This document shows, one piece after another, positions 1-13,253 of a DNA stretch of 64,000 nt. Positions within the stretch are counted from its first letter, which is position 1; every line of letters begins with the position of its first letter. Source of the stretch: Tundrisphaera lichenicola (GTDB lineage: Bacteria > Planctomycetota > Planctomycetia > Isosphaerales > Isosphaeraceae); NCBI RefSeq assembly GCF_051175385.1, contig NZ_CP195106.1, positions 2,604,001 through 2,668,000 of the forward strand, in the 5' to 3' direction. The position numbers and the translations under genes are program-made. The notes under the pieces are model-generated. The model saw only the letters and a list, made by a program, of their open reading frames with translations. It had not been told where the DNA came from and made no database searches.

Positions 1-56
1 TTGGAAGCGGGGAGGACGGGCCTGGGTTGGTCATCGGGACGTCGAGATGGGCACGA

Positions 57-4340
<4,284 letters not shown>

Positions 4341-4901
4341 GAGACACGCTCCTCTGCATGCCGTCCGGCGATGCGGAAGTGGGGTAGTTCAGGGGAAAGT
4401 CAATTCAACGGTCGGATAGGCAAGGCACTTCCAAGTTCAAATTCATCGATTTCGAAAGTCGAAAGCCCGCGATCCCACCCTCTCAGCCCGGAGAAGGTTG
4501 TCGCGGTTCAAGCGGCCATCCTGCCCGCGTCAAATGCCACCGGCAGCCTCCCTGGCCGGACATGAATGACCCCAAGTTCCAAGTCGAAACCTCGAAGGCG
4601 CGGCCAGAATCCGGCCCATTGGTCCCTGGATCGGACTGCCGCCGGAGTCGCTTCTTGTCGAGAATAATCGATCCCGTCGTCGATTCCAAGCATAATTCTC
4701 TTGACATCAAGATTTTGTTCGAAACGCCTCTTCGGACCATCGTCGCTAGAGCACCCAACCGCAAGCGGGAAGGCTGCGAAACGAGGATCCCTGGTAGGGT
4801 AGATCGAGGAATCGGCTTCGACCCCGAATGAGTGCATCATCGGAGTTGAAGACGGCACGCCGAGGACCATCGATCCTCGGCGTGCCGGTTGCTTCGGTGG
4901 G
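4341..4901. other. Long rpoB-rpoC spacer without a gene
   Basis: These 561 bp separate rpoB from rpoC. No open frame inside resembles a protein; the longest minus-strand frames run through the rpoB hairpin and have no recognisable composition. The part nearest rpoB is a 14-bp hairpin, annotated separately. An AT-rich patch at about 4675-4735 is the most promoter-like stretch on the minus strand (TATGCT as a possible -10), but I could not match it to a -35 box. The spacer may hold an rpoC promoter or a processing site. Confidence 0.5.
4853..4887 (-). terminator. Strong hairpin downstream of rpoB
   Basis: A perfect 14-bp inverted repeat (arms 4853-4866 and 4874-4887) with a 7-nt loop starts 15 bp after the rpoB stop. 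It is not followed by a clear T-run on the minus strand, so it could be a terminator that does not need one, a partial attenuator, or an RNA-processing and stability element. It is placed so that it would reduce read-through from rpoB into rpoC. Confidence 0.7.
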
Positions 4902-7900
4902 TCAGATCCGCTTCTTCTCGAGCTGCATGTTGAGCCCGAGGCCGCGGATCTCGTTGGTCAAGACGTCGAAACTGGCGGGGGTGCCGGCTTCGAGGGTGTT
5001 CTCCCCCTTGACCATGGACTCGTAGATCTTGGTCCGCCCCTCGACGTCATCGCTCTTGACGGTGAGCAACTCCTGGAGGATGTAGGCGGCCCCGTAGGCC
5101 TCGAGCGCCCAGACTTCCATCTCGCCGAATCGCTGGCCGCCGAACCGGGCCTTGCCGCCCAGGGGCTGCTGCGTGATCAGCGAGTAGGGGCCGGTGGCCC
5201 GAGCGTGGATCTTGTCGTCGACCAGGTGGTGGAGCTTCAGCATGTAGATGTAGCCCACCGTCACGCGCTGGTCGAACTTCTCGCCCGTCCGGCCGTCGTA
5301 GAGGACCGCCTTGCCGTTCTCGGGCAGGCCGGCGTCCACCAGGCACTGGCGGATCGTCTCCTCGGTCGCCCCGTCGAACACCGGGCAGAGGGCCTGGAAT
5401 CCGAGCTTGGCCGCGGCCCAGCCCAGGTGGGTCTCCAGGATCTGACCCACGTTCATGCGGCTCGGCACGCCCAGCGGGTTGAGCAGGATCTCGACGGCGG
5501 TGCCGTCGGCGAGGAAGGGCATATCCTCCTCGGGGAGGATCTTGGCGATGACCCCCTTGTTCCCGTGACGACCCGCCATCTTGTCGCCGACCGAGATCAC
5601 CCGCTTGGTCGCGATGTAGATCTTGACCATCTGCAAGACGCCCGAAGGAAGCTCGTCGCCCCGCTTCAGGCTGTTGAGCCGGCGGTCCTTCTCGTCGCGG
5701 AGCGACTCGATCCTCGGCGAGTACTGCCGGACCACCTTGCGGGCCTCGACGGCCATCTCGGGGCTCCGGAGGTCGAGCGCCTCGAGCTTGAACCGTTCGG
5801 ACTCGTCGGCCAGGTTCTTGGGATCCTTGTCGCGGCCGAACGGCTTGCCCGTGGTCGGGTCGGTGACCGGTCCGCCGAGGACTTCCTCGAGCGCCTTGAT
5901 CATCTGCTTGTATTCATCGGCGATCTTGACGCTCTCGGCCGCCTCGGTGTCCTTCAGCTCCTTCTCGAAGTTCTTGCGCTCTTCTTCGTTGAGGCTCATC
6001 CGGCGGCTGAACCGCTGGGTATTGATCACGATGCCTTCGACACCCGAGGGGACTTCGAGGCTGTCGTTCTTGACGTCCTCGCCGGCCCGCCCGAAGATCG
6101 CGTGGAGCAGTTTTTCCTCGGGAGTCAGCTCGCTCTTGGACTTCGGAGCGACCTTGCCCACCAGGATGTCGCCGGGCTTGACGTAGGTCCCGATCCGGAC
6201 GATCCCGTTTTCGTCGAGGTTTCGGAGGGCCTTCTCCGAGACGTTGGGGATGTCGCGGGTGAACTCCTCGCGGCCGAGCTTGGTCTCGCGAATCTCGATC
6301 TCGAACTCCTCGATGTGGATGGACGTGTAGACGTCCTCCTTCACGATTCGCTCGGAGAGGATGATCGCATCCTCGAAGTTGTAGCCGTCCCAGGCCATGA
6401 ACCCGACCAGGACGTTCCGGCCCAGGGCCAGCTCTCCCTTGTAGGTCGCGGCTCCGTCGGCCAGGATCTCGCCCTTCTTGACCTCCTGGCCGGGAGAGAC
6501 CACCGGCTTCTGGTTCAGGCAGGTCCGCTCGTTCAGCCCGACATACTTTCGAAGCTTGTAGATGATGTTGTGGTCGAGGATGATCCGAGTGGCGTCGACG
6601 TACGTGACCGTCGCGTCGTGCGGAGCCTTGATGATCATCCCCGAGTTCATCGCGACCTCACGCTCCAGCCCGGTCGCCACGATCGGCGGCTCGGCCACGA
6701 GCAAGGGGACCGCCTGACGCTGCATGTTCGAGCCCATCAGGGCCCGATTGGCGTCGTCGTGCTCCAGGAAGGGGATCAAGCCGGCCGAGACGCCCACCAT
6801 CTGCTTGGGCGAGATATCCTGGAACTGGACCTGTTCGGTCGGGATCGTGTGGAAGTCGGTCTGATACCGGGCGATGACGTGGGGTCCCTTGAGCTTCCCG
6901 TCCTCATCGGTCGGGGCATCGGCCGGGGCCAGATAAGCCTCGCTCTCCTCGTCGGCACGCATCCAGACCACATGATCGGTCCGGTGCCCGTCCTTGATCT
7001 CTCGGTAAGGGGTCACGAGGAAGCCGTACTCGTCGACACCCCCATAGATCCCGAGCGAGCTGATCAGGCCGATGTTCGTCCCTTCGGGCGTCTCGATCGG
7101 GCAGATCCGGCCATAGTGGGAGATGTGGACGTCGCGGACCTCGAAGCCGGCCCGCTTCCGGTTCAGGCCGCCCGGCCCGAGGGCCGAAAGCCGCCGCTCG
7201 TGGGTGAGCTGGGCGAGGGGGTTGGTCTGGTCGACGACCTGCGAAAGCTCGCCTCGGCCGAAGAAATATTCGATCGCCGCGCTGATGCTCTTGGGATTGA
7301 TCAGGCTCCGAGGGGTGATGTCCTCGGCATCCTTCAGGCTCATCCGCTCCTGGACGGTCCGGCGGAGCTTGAGGAACCCCTTTCGAAGTTCGTCGGCAGC
7401 CAGTTCATCGATGGTCCGGAGTCGTCGGTTGCCCAAGTGGTCGATATCGTCCACATGCCCCTTCCCCTTGCGGAGATTGAGGATGTAGCGAATCGCGTTG
7501 ACGTAGTCGAGCGGATCCAGGATCATCTGGTCGTCGGCGACCGTCTGGCTGAACTTCCGGTTGATCCGGAATCGGCCGACTTTGCCCAGCCGATACCGAT
7601 TGGTATCGAAGAACTTCTCGTGGAACAGTTCCTTGGCCTTCTCGAGCTGGGGCGGATTACCCGGCCGGAGCCGCTGGTAGATCCGGAGCAGGGCGCTCTC
7701 GTGGTCGGTGGTCTGGTCTTCCTGGAGCGACTGGAGGATCAGTTGATCTTTGACGTCCTTCAGGACACTGATGACCCCAATTTTGGCGTCGGCGAGGACC
7801 TGAGCCGAGACCTTCGAGATGGTGGACCCGCTGTCGATCAAGACCTCGCCCGTATTCGGGTCGACGATGTCACCGCAGGCGATCCGGCCTTCGATCCGAG

Positions 7901-8609
7901 TCGCGGCGTCGGTCTCGCCGGTGTCGATCTCCTCGGAGTCGTAGAAAGCCTGGAGGATCGCGTCGTCGGAGGAATACATCGGGCTCATCGCCCGGAGCAG
8001 CGTCATCGACGAGAACTTGCCTGACTGGTCGATCCGGACGCCGAGCGTGTCTTTCTTCGTGACCTGAAGTTCGATCCAGCTCCCGCGTTCGGGAATGACC
8101 CGGCAGGCGTGCAGCTTCTTGTCGCCGGCCTCGATATCCACGACGAAGTCGACGCCCGGGCTCCGGTGGAGCTGGCTGACGACCACGCGCTCGGCACCGT
8201 TGATGATGAACTCCCCGCCACCGATCATGATCGGCATATCACCGAGGTAGACCGACTCCTCCAGGGCGGTCTCGCCCTTGTTGAGGCGGAGCCAAACGTG
8301 GAGCGGTCGACCGTAGCTCAAGCGAAGCTGGCGGCACTCGTCGGGCTCGTAGCGGGGCTTGCCCAGGTCGAACTTGATGTATTCGAGTTTGAGGGTCTTG
8401 TCATAGCTCTCGATCGGGAAGATCTCGCGGAACACCCCTTCCAGCCCGGCGTCGGCACGTTCTTCGGCCGGGAGATCGGCCTGGAGGAACCGCTCGTAGC
8501 TGCGGGTCTGGATCTCTGTCAGGTCGGGAACCGGGTGGATGTCGTAGATCTTGCCGAAGTTCCGCCGCCGTTCGGGGGTGATGCGCCGCACGGTGCTAGC
8601 AGTGGCCAT
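4902..8609 (-). CDS. rpoB: DNA-directed RNA polymerase subunit beta
   Basis: This is the beta subunit of RNA polymerase, 1235 aa and complete. It starts MATASTVRRITPERRRNFGKI and ends at the conserved C-terminus (FDVLTNEIRGLGLNMQLEKK). The rifampicin-binding region reads LSQVVDQTNPLAQLTHERR followed by LSALGPGG, so the Asp, His and Ser most often mutated in resistance are all present. The Phe-Met before the Asp in E. coli is Val-Val here. The flap and active-site motifs (AGRHGNKGV, GEMEVWALEAYGAA) are intact. It lies 303 bp downstream of rplL in the L10-L12-beta arrangement, and a hairpin follows its stop. Confidence 0.98.
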   Translation of the reverse strand: MATASTVRRITPERRRNFGKIYDIHPVPDLTEIQTRSYERFLQADLPAEERADAGLEGVFREIFPIESYDKTLKLEYIKFDLGKPRYEPDECRQLRLSYGRPLHVWLRLNKGETALEESVYLGDMPIMIGGGEFIINGAERVVVSQLHRSPGVDFVVDIEAGDKKLHACRVIPERGSWIELQVTKKDTLGVRIDQSGKFSSMTLLRAMSPMYSSDDAILQAFYDSEEIDTGETDAATRIEGRIACGDIVDPNTGEVLIDSGSTISKVSAQVLADAKIGVISVLKDVKDQLILQSLQEDQTTDHESALLRIYQRLRPGNPPQLEKAKELFHEKFFDTNRYRLGKVGRFRINRKFSQTVADDQMILDPLDYVNAIRYILNLRKGKGHVDDIDHLGNRRLRTIDELAADELRKGFLKLRRTVQERMSLKDAEDITPRSLINPKSISAAIEYFFGRGELSQVVDQTNPLAQLTHERRLSALGPGGLNRKRAGFEVRDVHISHYGRICPIETPEGTNIGLISSLGIYGGVDEYGFLVTPYREIKDGHRTDHVVWMRADEESEAYLAPADAPTDEDGKLKGPHVIARYQTDFHTIPTEQVQFQDISPKQMVGVSAGLIPFLEHDDANRALMGSNMQRQAVPLLVAEPPIVATGLEREVAMNSGMIIKAPHDATVTYVDATRIILDHNIIYKLRKYVGLNERTCLNQKPVVSPGQEVKKGEILADGAATYKGELALGRNVLVGFMAWDGYNFEDAIILSERIVKEDVYTSIHIEEFEIEIRETKLGREEFTRDIPNVSEKALRNLDENGIVRIGTYVKPGDILVGKVAPKSKSELTPEEKLLHAIFGRAGEDVKNDSLEVPSGVEGIVINTQRFSRRMSLNEEERKNFEKELKDTEAAESVKIADEYKQMIKALEEVLGGPVTDPTTGKPFGRDKDPKNLADESERFKLEALDLRSPEMAVEARKVVRQYSPRIESLRDEKDRRLNSLKRGDELPSGVLQMVKIYIATKRVISVGDKMAGRHGNKGVIAKILPEEDMPFLADGTAVEILLNPLGVPSRMNVGQILETHLGWAAAKLGFQALCPVFDGATEETIRQCLVDAGLPENGKAVLYDGRTGEKFDQRVTVGYIYMLKLHHLVDDKIHARATGPYSLITQQPLGGKARFGGQRFGEMEVWALEAYGAAYILQELLTVKSDDVEGRTKIYESMVKGENTLEAGTPASFDVLTNEIRGLGLNMQLEKKRI

Positions 8610-8912
8610 GAAAGGACGCTCCTCAAGGGAGATGGGTAGGCGCGGACAACCGGTCGGGATCGATCAGGACGCGTTCGCTGGATCCGGGGCCGGTAAGTGC
8701 GGGTGCGGGGTGTTGCGTTTAAAACCGAGTGGACGGGGGAACGAGCAAAGCCCGACACCGCGCGTCGAAACACCCCGACGACGACTCGGAAGGTCGAAGC
8801 CGGGGCGGAAGAGTCAAAAAGGCGGGTGGCATACCCCATCCTATGCGGACAGGGTCGCCAAAGTCCAAAAATAACATCGCACAGTCGACCCGGAAAGCCT
8901 CCGGGCCACTGG
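8610..8912. other. rplL-rpoB spacer with attenuator-like hairpin
   Basis: These 303 bp hold no convincing gene. Just downstream of the rplL stop there is a small hairpin (8889-8894 with 8900-8905, CCCGGA/TCCGGG). About ten bases further along the minus strand comes a T-rich patch (8868-8875). In E. coli the same spacer holds an attenuator and an RNase III site that set beta synthesis relative to L12. The position here suggests a similar role, but the T-patch is offset from the stem. The GGAGCG ahead of the rpoB start is a plausible ribosome site. Confidence 0.45.
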
Positions 8913-9323
8913 TCACTTGATCTTGACCGTGGCGCCGGCCTCTTCCAGCTCTTTCTTGAGCTTGTCGGCGTCGTCCTTCGAGATGCCGGTCTTGATCGCC
9001 TTGGGAGCGGCCTCGACGGCGTCCTTGGCCTCCTTCAGGCCGAGTCCGGTCGCGGCGCGGACGACCTTGATGATGCCGATCTTCTTGGCAGCGTCGAAGG
9101 CCTCCAGGACGACATCGAACTCGGTCTGAGCCTCGACCGGGGCGGCGGCGGCGGCCGGGGCGGCAGCCATGGCCGGGCCGGCGGCGACGGCGGCGGCCTT
9201 GATCCCGTGGACGTCTTCGAGGTAGTCGCCGAGCGACTTGGCTTCGAGGACGGTCAGCTTGACGATCGAGTCGCCCAGGGACTTGATGTGATCAGCGTAC
9301 GAGGCGGTTTCGGCGGTGGCCAT
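8913..9323 (-). CDS. rplL: 50S ribosomal protein L7/L12 (bL12)
   Basis: This is the stalk protein that recruits translation GTPases, 136 aa. It has the usual three parts: an N-terminal dimerisation helix that binds L10 (about residues 5-45), an Ala/Pro hinge (about 46-65), and the C-terminal factor-binding domain starting near EAQTEFDVVLEAFD with the conserved KIGIIKVVR and GLGLKEAKDAVE helices. It lies downstream of rplJ, with which it forms the stalk complex. The spacer to rpoB contains a possible attenuator. Confidence 0.97.
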   Translation of the reverse strand: MATAETASYADHIKSLGDSIVKLTVLEAKSLGDYLEDVHGIKAAAVAAGPAMAAAPAAAAAPVEAQTEFDVVLEAFDAAKKIGIIKVVRAATGLGLKEAKDAVEAAPKAIKTGISKDDADKLKKELEEAGATVKIK

Positions 9324-9461
9324 GGCTCAATCCGATCCTTTCGGGAGATCCGCACGAGCTTCGCGCGAGATTCGTATGGGTGAGGGGTGCTTGACAGACA
9401 CCCGATCGATTCCGACGACGACCAACATTTCCAAATAAGTGCAATGGACGTCCGGGGCCAA

Positions 9462-10025
9462 TCAGGCCCCTTCCGCCGGAGTAGCCTCGGCTTCGGGCGT
9501 GGCCTCGTCGGCCGGGGCTCCCTCGGAGAGGGTCTTGAGCTGTCCCAGCAGGCCGCTGGCCGGGGCATTCGCCAGGCTGATGACCCGGGAGACCGGGGCC
9601 AGGGCCAGGCTGACGACTCGACCGATCAAAGCCTCGCGGCTGGGGAGCTTGGTGATATCCTCGACCTGATCGGGACCGATCACCGTTCCGTCAACCGACC
9701 CACCCTTGATCTCGGGCTTCTTCAGCTTCTTGACTTGATCCGAGATTTCCTTGGCCAGCTCGGCAACGCCATCGCCACCCCAGACGGCCACACTGGGGCC
9801 TTCGAGGTACTGCGAGAGGCCGCCGATGCCCATATCCTCGAAGACGCGGCGGGCCAGCGTATTCCGCAGGACGCGCATCTTGATCGACTTCTTGCGAAGG
9901 TCGCGGCGGAACTGGAACTCCGTGATCGCGTCCAGTCCCTTCAGGTCCAGGATCAGGACCGACCGGTCGCCATCGAGCTCGGTCTTGAGCTGATCCATCA
10001 TCAGTTCTTTGACGTACTTGCTCAT
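9462..10025 (-). CDS. rplJ: 50S ribosomal protein L10 (uL10)
   Basis: This is the stalk base protein that anchors L12 dimers on the ribosome. The start was chosen at MSKYVKELMMDQLK (187 aa), which matches the family N-terminus. An in-frame start 18 codons upstream would add residues with no counterpart. The C-terminal 25 residues are an Ala/Glu-rich tail, seen in many L10 proteins beyond the L12-binding helix. It sits between rplA and rplL; in other bacteria the L10-L12 complex represses its own mRNA near this start. Confidence 0.95.
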   Translation of the reverse strand: MSKYVKELMMDQLKTELDGDRSVLILDLKGLDAITEFQFRRDLRKKSIKMRVLRNTLARRVFEDMGIGGLSQYLEGPSVAVWGGDGVAELAKEISDQVKKLKKPEIKGGSVDGTVIGPDQVEDITKLPSREALIGRVVSLALAPVSRVISLANAPASGLLGQLKTLSEGAPADEATPEAEATPAEGA

Positions 10026-10099
10026 CTCAGTCGATTCGTCCGGTGCGACGCGAAGGGCGAATCCGCCCCGCTCGGCCACCGCTCCCTGAAGGTTCCGGG

Positions 10100-10789
10100 T
10101 CAGGCCAGGACCTTGATGCCCGGGCTCATGGTCGCCGAGATCGTGATCGTCCGGATGAACGTCCCCTTGGCGGCCGCCGGCTTGACCGACCGGAGGTGGT
10201 TCAGGAACGTGTTGATGTTGTCGACGAGTTGCTCGTCGGAGAAGTTGATCTTCCCCACGGGTGCGGCGACGTTTCCGCCCTTATCGCTCCGGAACTCAAT
10301 CTTGCCCGCCTTGAACTCGCGAACGCCCGAGGCGATATCCGTGGTGACGGTGCCCGAGCGAGGCGAAGGCATCAGGCCTCGAGGGCCGAGCACTCGCCCA
10401 AGGGGACCGACCACACCCATCATGTCGGGAGTCGCCAGCGCGACGTCGAAATCCATGAACCCGCCCTTGATCCGCTGGGCCAGGTCATCCCCGCCGACGA
10501 TGTCGGCACCGGCGGCGGTCGCCTTCTCGGCGTTTTCGCCCTGAGCAAAGACCGCGACGCGAACAGCCTTACCAATCCCGTGCGGGAGTGCGACCGATCC
10601 TCGGACGTTCTGATCGCTCTGCCGGGGGTCGATCCCCAGGTTGGTCGAGACCTCGACGGTCTGGTTGAACTTCGTGGTGCCGAACGTCTTCAATTGCTTG
10701 ATCGCGTCGGCCAGCGGGATCGGATCAAGGGATTTTACCTTGTCCCGCAAAGCTCGATATCTCTTGGACTGAACCTTCAATTCACGCAC
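10100..10789 (-). CDS. rplA: 50S ribosomal protein L1 (uL1)
   Basis: This is the L1-stalk protein that binds 23S rRNA near the E site, 229 aa, normal length. The start is a GTG (MRELKVQSKRYRAL) with only a weak ribosome-binding site. Family motifs are present: NQTVEVSTNLGIDPRQSDQ, RGSVALPHGIGK and the GPLGRVLGPRGLMPSP signature. In other bacteria L1 represses translation of the L11-L1 mRNA by binding near rplK, which lies immediately upstream here. Confidence 0.96.
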   Translation of the reverse strand: MRELKVQSKRYRALRDKVKSLDPIPLADAIKQLKTFGTTKFNQTVEVSTNLGIDPRQSDQNVRGSVALPHGIGKAVRVAVFAQGENAEKATAAGADIVGGDDLAQRIKGGFMDFDVALATPDMMGVVGPLGRVLGPRGLMPSPRSGTVTTDIASGVREFKAGKIEFRSDKGGNVAAPVGKINFSDEQLVDNINTFLNHLRSVKPAAAKGTFIRTITISATMSPGIKVLA

Positions 10790-10923
10790 TCCAGAGGGAG
10801 GGCTGCCGCCCGGGGAAGCAAACCGTCTGGGTCGAGGGGTCTCGGCGGGCGGTCGCGCCGGCCCCAGGTCGAGCGACCCGACGGGGATTCTAGCGAACTT
10901 CGATCACGGTCGGAACCGTGAGA

Positions 10924-11349
10924 TCAACCTTTAATTTCGATCCCCATGCTCCGAGCCGTGCCCGCGATGATCCGGCAGGCGTGTTCCATATCTCGAGCAT
11001 TGAGGTCGTTGAACTTCGTCTCGGCAATCTTCTTGACTTGGTCGGGTGTGACCGTCCCCACCTTGGTCTTGTGGGGCTCGGCCGAACCCGATGCGATCCC
11101 GGCGGTCTGCTTCAGCAGCACGGCGGCGGGCGGGCTCTTGGTGATGAACTCGAACGACCGGTCGGAATAGATGGTGATCTCGACCGGGATGGTCGTCCCC
11201 TTCATATCCTTCGTACGGTCGTTGAACTGCATCACGAACTGGCCGATGTTGACCCCATGCTGGCCGAGCGCGGGGCCGACCGGCGGCGCGGGGGTCGCCT
11301 GACCACCCGGGCACTGGAGTTTGACCTTGGCCGTCATCACCTTCGCCAT
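10924..11349 (-). CDS. rplK: 50S ribosomal protein L11 (uL11)
   Basis: This protein forms the GTPase-associated centre with 23S rRNA, 141 aa. The N-terminal domain has the proline pair contacted by thiopeptide antibiotics (GGQATPAPPVGPALGQHGVN). The C-terminal RNA-binding domain carries TVTPDQVKKIAETKFNDLNA and the final GTARSMGIEIKG. It starts with ATG and follows nusG. Confidence 0.97.
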   Translation of the reverse strand: MAKVMTAKVKLQCPGGQATPAPPVGPALGQHGVNIGQFVMQFNDRTKDMKGTTIPVEITIYSDRSFEFITKSPPAAVLLKQTAGIASGSAEPHKTKVGTVTPDQVKKIAETKFNDLNARDMEHACRIIAGTARSMGIEIKG

Positions 11350-11436
11350 CGTCCGCTCGCTCTCGCAAAAAACGACCCGAGTCCGAGGCCGAGGAAGTTC
11401 ACCCGGTCCTCCAGAAACACGAGTCTCGTGAAAGGA

Positions 11437-12168
11437 TCAGAGCCGTTCCACCTGCCAGTATTCGAGGTCAACCGGAGTCGGCCGATTGAAAATGATCAGC
11501 ATGACCTTGACCAATCCACGAGTCTCGATGACCTCTTCGACGGTCCCCTCGAAGTTCTCGAAGGGTCCGTCCTTGATCTTCACCCGGTCACCACGCTCGA
11601 CATCAATCTTGACCTTGGGCAATTCGGCCGAAGTGCCTTGCTCTTGCTCGTTGAGCATCTGATTGACTTCGACCGAAGTCATCTTCGTGGGGGTCCCATG
11701 AGCCCCCACGAAGTCGCCAACGCCCGGAGTCTCTCGGACCGTGAACCAGGTCTTCTCGTTCAACTCCATCTCGACCATGATATAGCCGGGATAGGTTTTA
11801 CGCTCCACCGTCCGCTTCTTGTTATTCCGAATCTCGGTGATCTTCTCGGTCGGAACAACAATCCGGCCGAAATATCGCTGGAGACCTTGAATTTTGACCC
11901 TTCGTTCCAGAGCATCACGAATCGTATCTTCGCGACTACTCTGGACCTTCAAGACATACCAGACCAATTCGGGCGGCGGTTCTTCATCGGGATCGGAAAC
12001 AGCCGGGGGCGACTGAGGTTTCGAGGGCGGAACCTCGGGGTCGCTGACCAGACCAGCCTCAGGCGTGGGCTCTTCCTCCGGGGATGCCGAAGGAGGCTCG
12101 ACCGGGGCGGTGTCGTCGGGCCAATCGGCCGATTCCGGTTCGGGAAACTCGTCGGTCGCGTGGTTCAT
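11437..12168 (-). CDS. nusG: Transcription termination/antitermination factor NusG
   Basis: NusG binds RNA polymerase and couples it to Rho or the ribosome; this copy is 243 aa. The NGN domain starts at about residue 67 (ELVWYVLKVQSSRED), with the PGYIMVEMELNEKTW and ETPGVGDFVG motifs. A C-terminal KOW domain follows (ERGDRVKIKDGPFENFEGTV). The first 65 or so residues are an acidic, proline-rich extension absent from E. coli NusG. The start was placed at MNHATDE because the longer reading at 12267 would overlap the end of secE. Confidence 0.95.
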   Translation of the reverse strand: MNHATDEFPEPESADWPDDTAPVEPPSASPEEEPTPEAGLVSDPEVPPSKPQSPPAVSDPDEEPPPELVWYVLKVQSSREDTIRDALERRVKIQGLQRYFGRIVVPTEKITEIRNNKKRTVERKTYPGYIMVEMELNEKTWFTVRETPGVGDFVGAHGTPTKMTSVEVNQMLNEQEQGTSAELPKVKIDVERGDRVKIKDGPFENFEGTVEEVIETRGLVKVMLIIFNRPTPVDLEYWQVERL

Positions 12169-12244
12169 TCGGAGCCGTCGCGGATGAAGGTTAGGTCCGT
12201 CGGAACAAGACAGAAGAACCGAGGTTGTCGATTGAATTGAGGGA

Positions 12245-12772
12245 TCAGGCGTTAGAGCCGAGGGCACTGGTATCGCGGAAACGAAGAACGCCGATCAACT
12301 GGAGGAGATTGGACCAGACCCAGTCGACCCCGAAAAGGAAGACCGCCATCAAGGCCACCGTCACCAGAACGACGGTTGTTGCCCGCTTCAGGTCCTCTCG
12401 ACTCGTCCAGGAGACCTTGTTCATTTCCGCTTCGGTCGCGATCAAGAATTCGACGAACGGCGGATACTGGAGAAGCCGGAACGTGATCCACCCGAGGACG
12501 ACACCAAGCAGGGCCGGGATCCCATAAGAAGTCGAGACGCTCGACTGGGCATCCAACGTCAGCCAGAGTTCCCGGAGGCCGAACAGGATGGTCAGGCCGA
12601 GCCCGACCGCTGTCCAGAGGCGAGCCTGCTTACCCTGGAGGGGCTTGTAGAGATTGGTATGCACCAGGTTCGCCAGGAACGGGGCGAACCGACCCTTCGA
12701 GTCCCCGGACGATCCCCCCTTGGTGACCTTGGCCGGTTTCGAGGCCGGCGATCCATCTTTGACTTTACCCAT
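12245..12772 (-). CDS. secE: Preprotein translocase subunit SecE
   Basis: This is the small essential SecYEG subunit, 175 aa. After a charged Lys/Ser-rich N-terminus come two hydrophobic segments (around LWTAVGLGLTILFGL and IPALLGVVLGWITF). Then follows the conserved amphipathic motif EAEMNKVSWTSREDLKRAT and the final membrane helix, giving an E. coli-like three-helix form. The start at MGKVKDGS was preferred because the longer reading to 12856 would run into tRNA-Trp. Its partner secY lies at 29.3 kb. Confidence 0.93.
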   Translation of the reverse strand: MGKVKDGSPASKPAKVTKGGSSGDSKGRFAPFLANLVHTNLYKPLQGKQARLWTAVGLGLTILFGLRELWLTLDAQSSVSTSYGIPALLGVVLGWITFRLLQYPPFVEFLIATEAEMNKVSWTSREDLKRATTVVLVTVALMAVFLFGVDWVWSNLLQLIGVLRFRDTSALGSNA

Positions 12773-12829
12773 GAGCCTATCTCTTATTCGGGGGACTGAT
12801 CCGACGGGGTTACTCCGAGACCCATCGAA

Positions 12830-12902
12830 CACGAGCGGAGGGAATCGAACCCCCAACCGCCGGTTTTGGAGACCGGTGCTCTACCAATTGAGCTACGCTC
12901 GT
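12830..12902 (-). tRNA. tRNA-Trp (anticodon CCA)
   Basis: A 73-nt cloverleaf is read from the minus strand. The acceptor stem ACGAGCG/CGCTCGT is fully paired, the anticodon loop is CTCCAAA (CCA), the T-loop is TTCGATT, and position 73 is G as expected for tRNA-Trp. CCA is not encoded. It lies between rpmG and secE, its position in many bacteria. Confidence 0.97.
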
Positions 12903-12978
12903 AGCGATCGGAGGGGCCTTCGTCCAGGGAATAAGGACGAACCGACGGCCAGGTCTCGCCGCCAGAGGCCCCGATCGG

Positions 12979-13131
12979 TCACTTCTTCCGCGATTCCTTG
13001 TGCGGCGTGTGCTTACGCTCGCGCCGGCAATACTTCTTCAGTTCAAGCCGCTCGGCACCCCGAGTCTCTTTCTGCGTCCGGTAATTCCGGTCACCGCAGG
13101 TGGTGCATTCCAGCCAGACATATTCGCGCAT
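12979..13131 (-). CDS. rpmG: 50S ribosomal protein L33 (bL33)
   Basis: A 50-aa basic protein beginning MREYVWLECTTCGDRNY and ending KHTPHKESRKK, which is bL33. The first zinc pair is present (CTTC), but the second is reduced to one Cys (KKYCRRERKH), so it probably does not bind zinc in the standard way. It sits between tuf and tRNA-Trp, a common arrangement (tuf, rpmG, secE, nusG). Confidence 0.95.
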   Translation of the reverse strand: MREYVWLECTTCGDRNYRTQKETRGAERLELKKYCRRERKHTPHKESRKK

Positions 13132-13253
13132 CGCCCCGCTCCTGCAACGAACCCGCCAAAATGACGAAGGACGATGGGGCGGGCGGGAAGGCGAGGGCCC
13201 AACAATCCGCCCGATCCACCGTCAACGACGTCGAGCCCCAGCGGGGGCAAGTT

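Noticed and set aside
4508..4870. A 120-codon minus-strand frame between rpoB and rpoC
   Set aside because: It starts inside the rpoB hairpin, has no ribosome site and no protein-like pattern.
5205..8024. A 939-codon plus-strand frame opposite rpoB
   Set aside because: It is antisense to rpoB, with mirrored codon composition and no domain signature.
12773..12856. Longer N-terminus of SecE
   Set aside because: The extra codons run into the tRNA-Trp gene, and GAGATAGG supports the later ATG.
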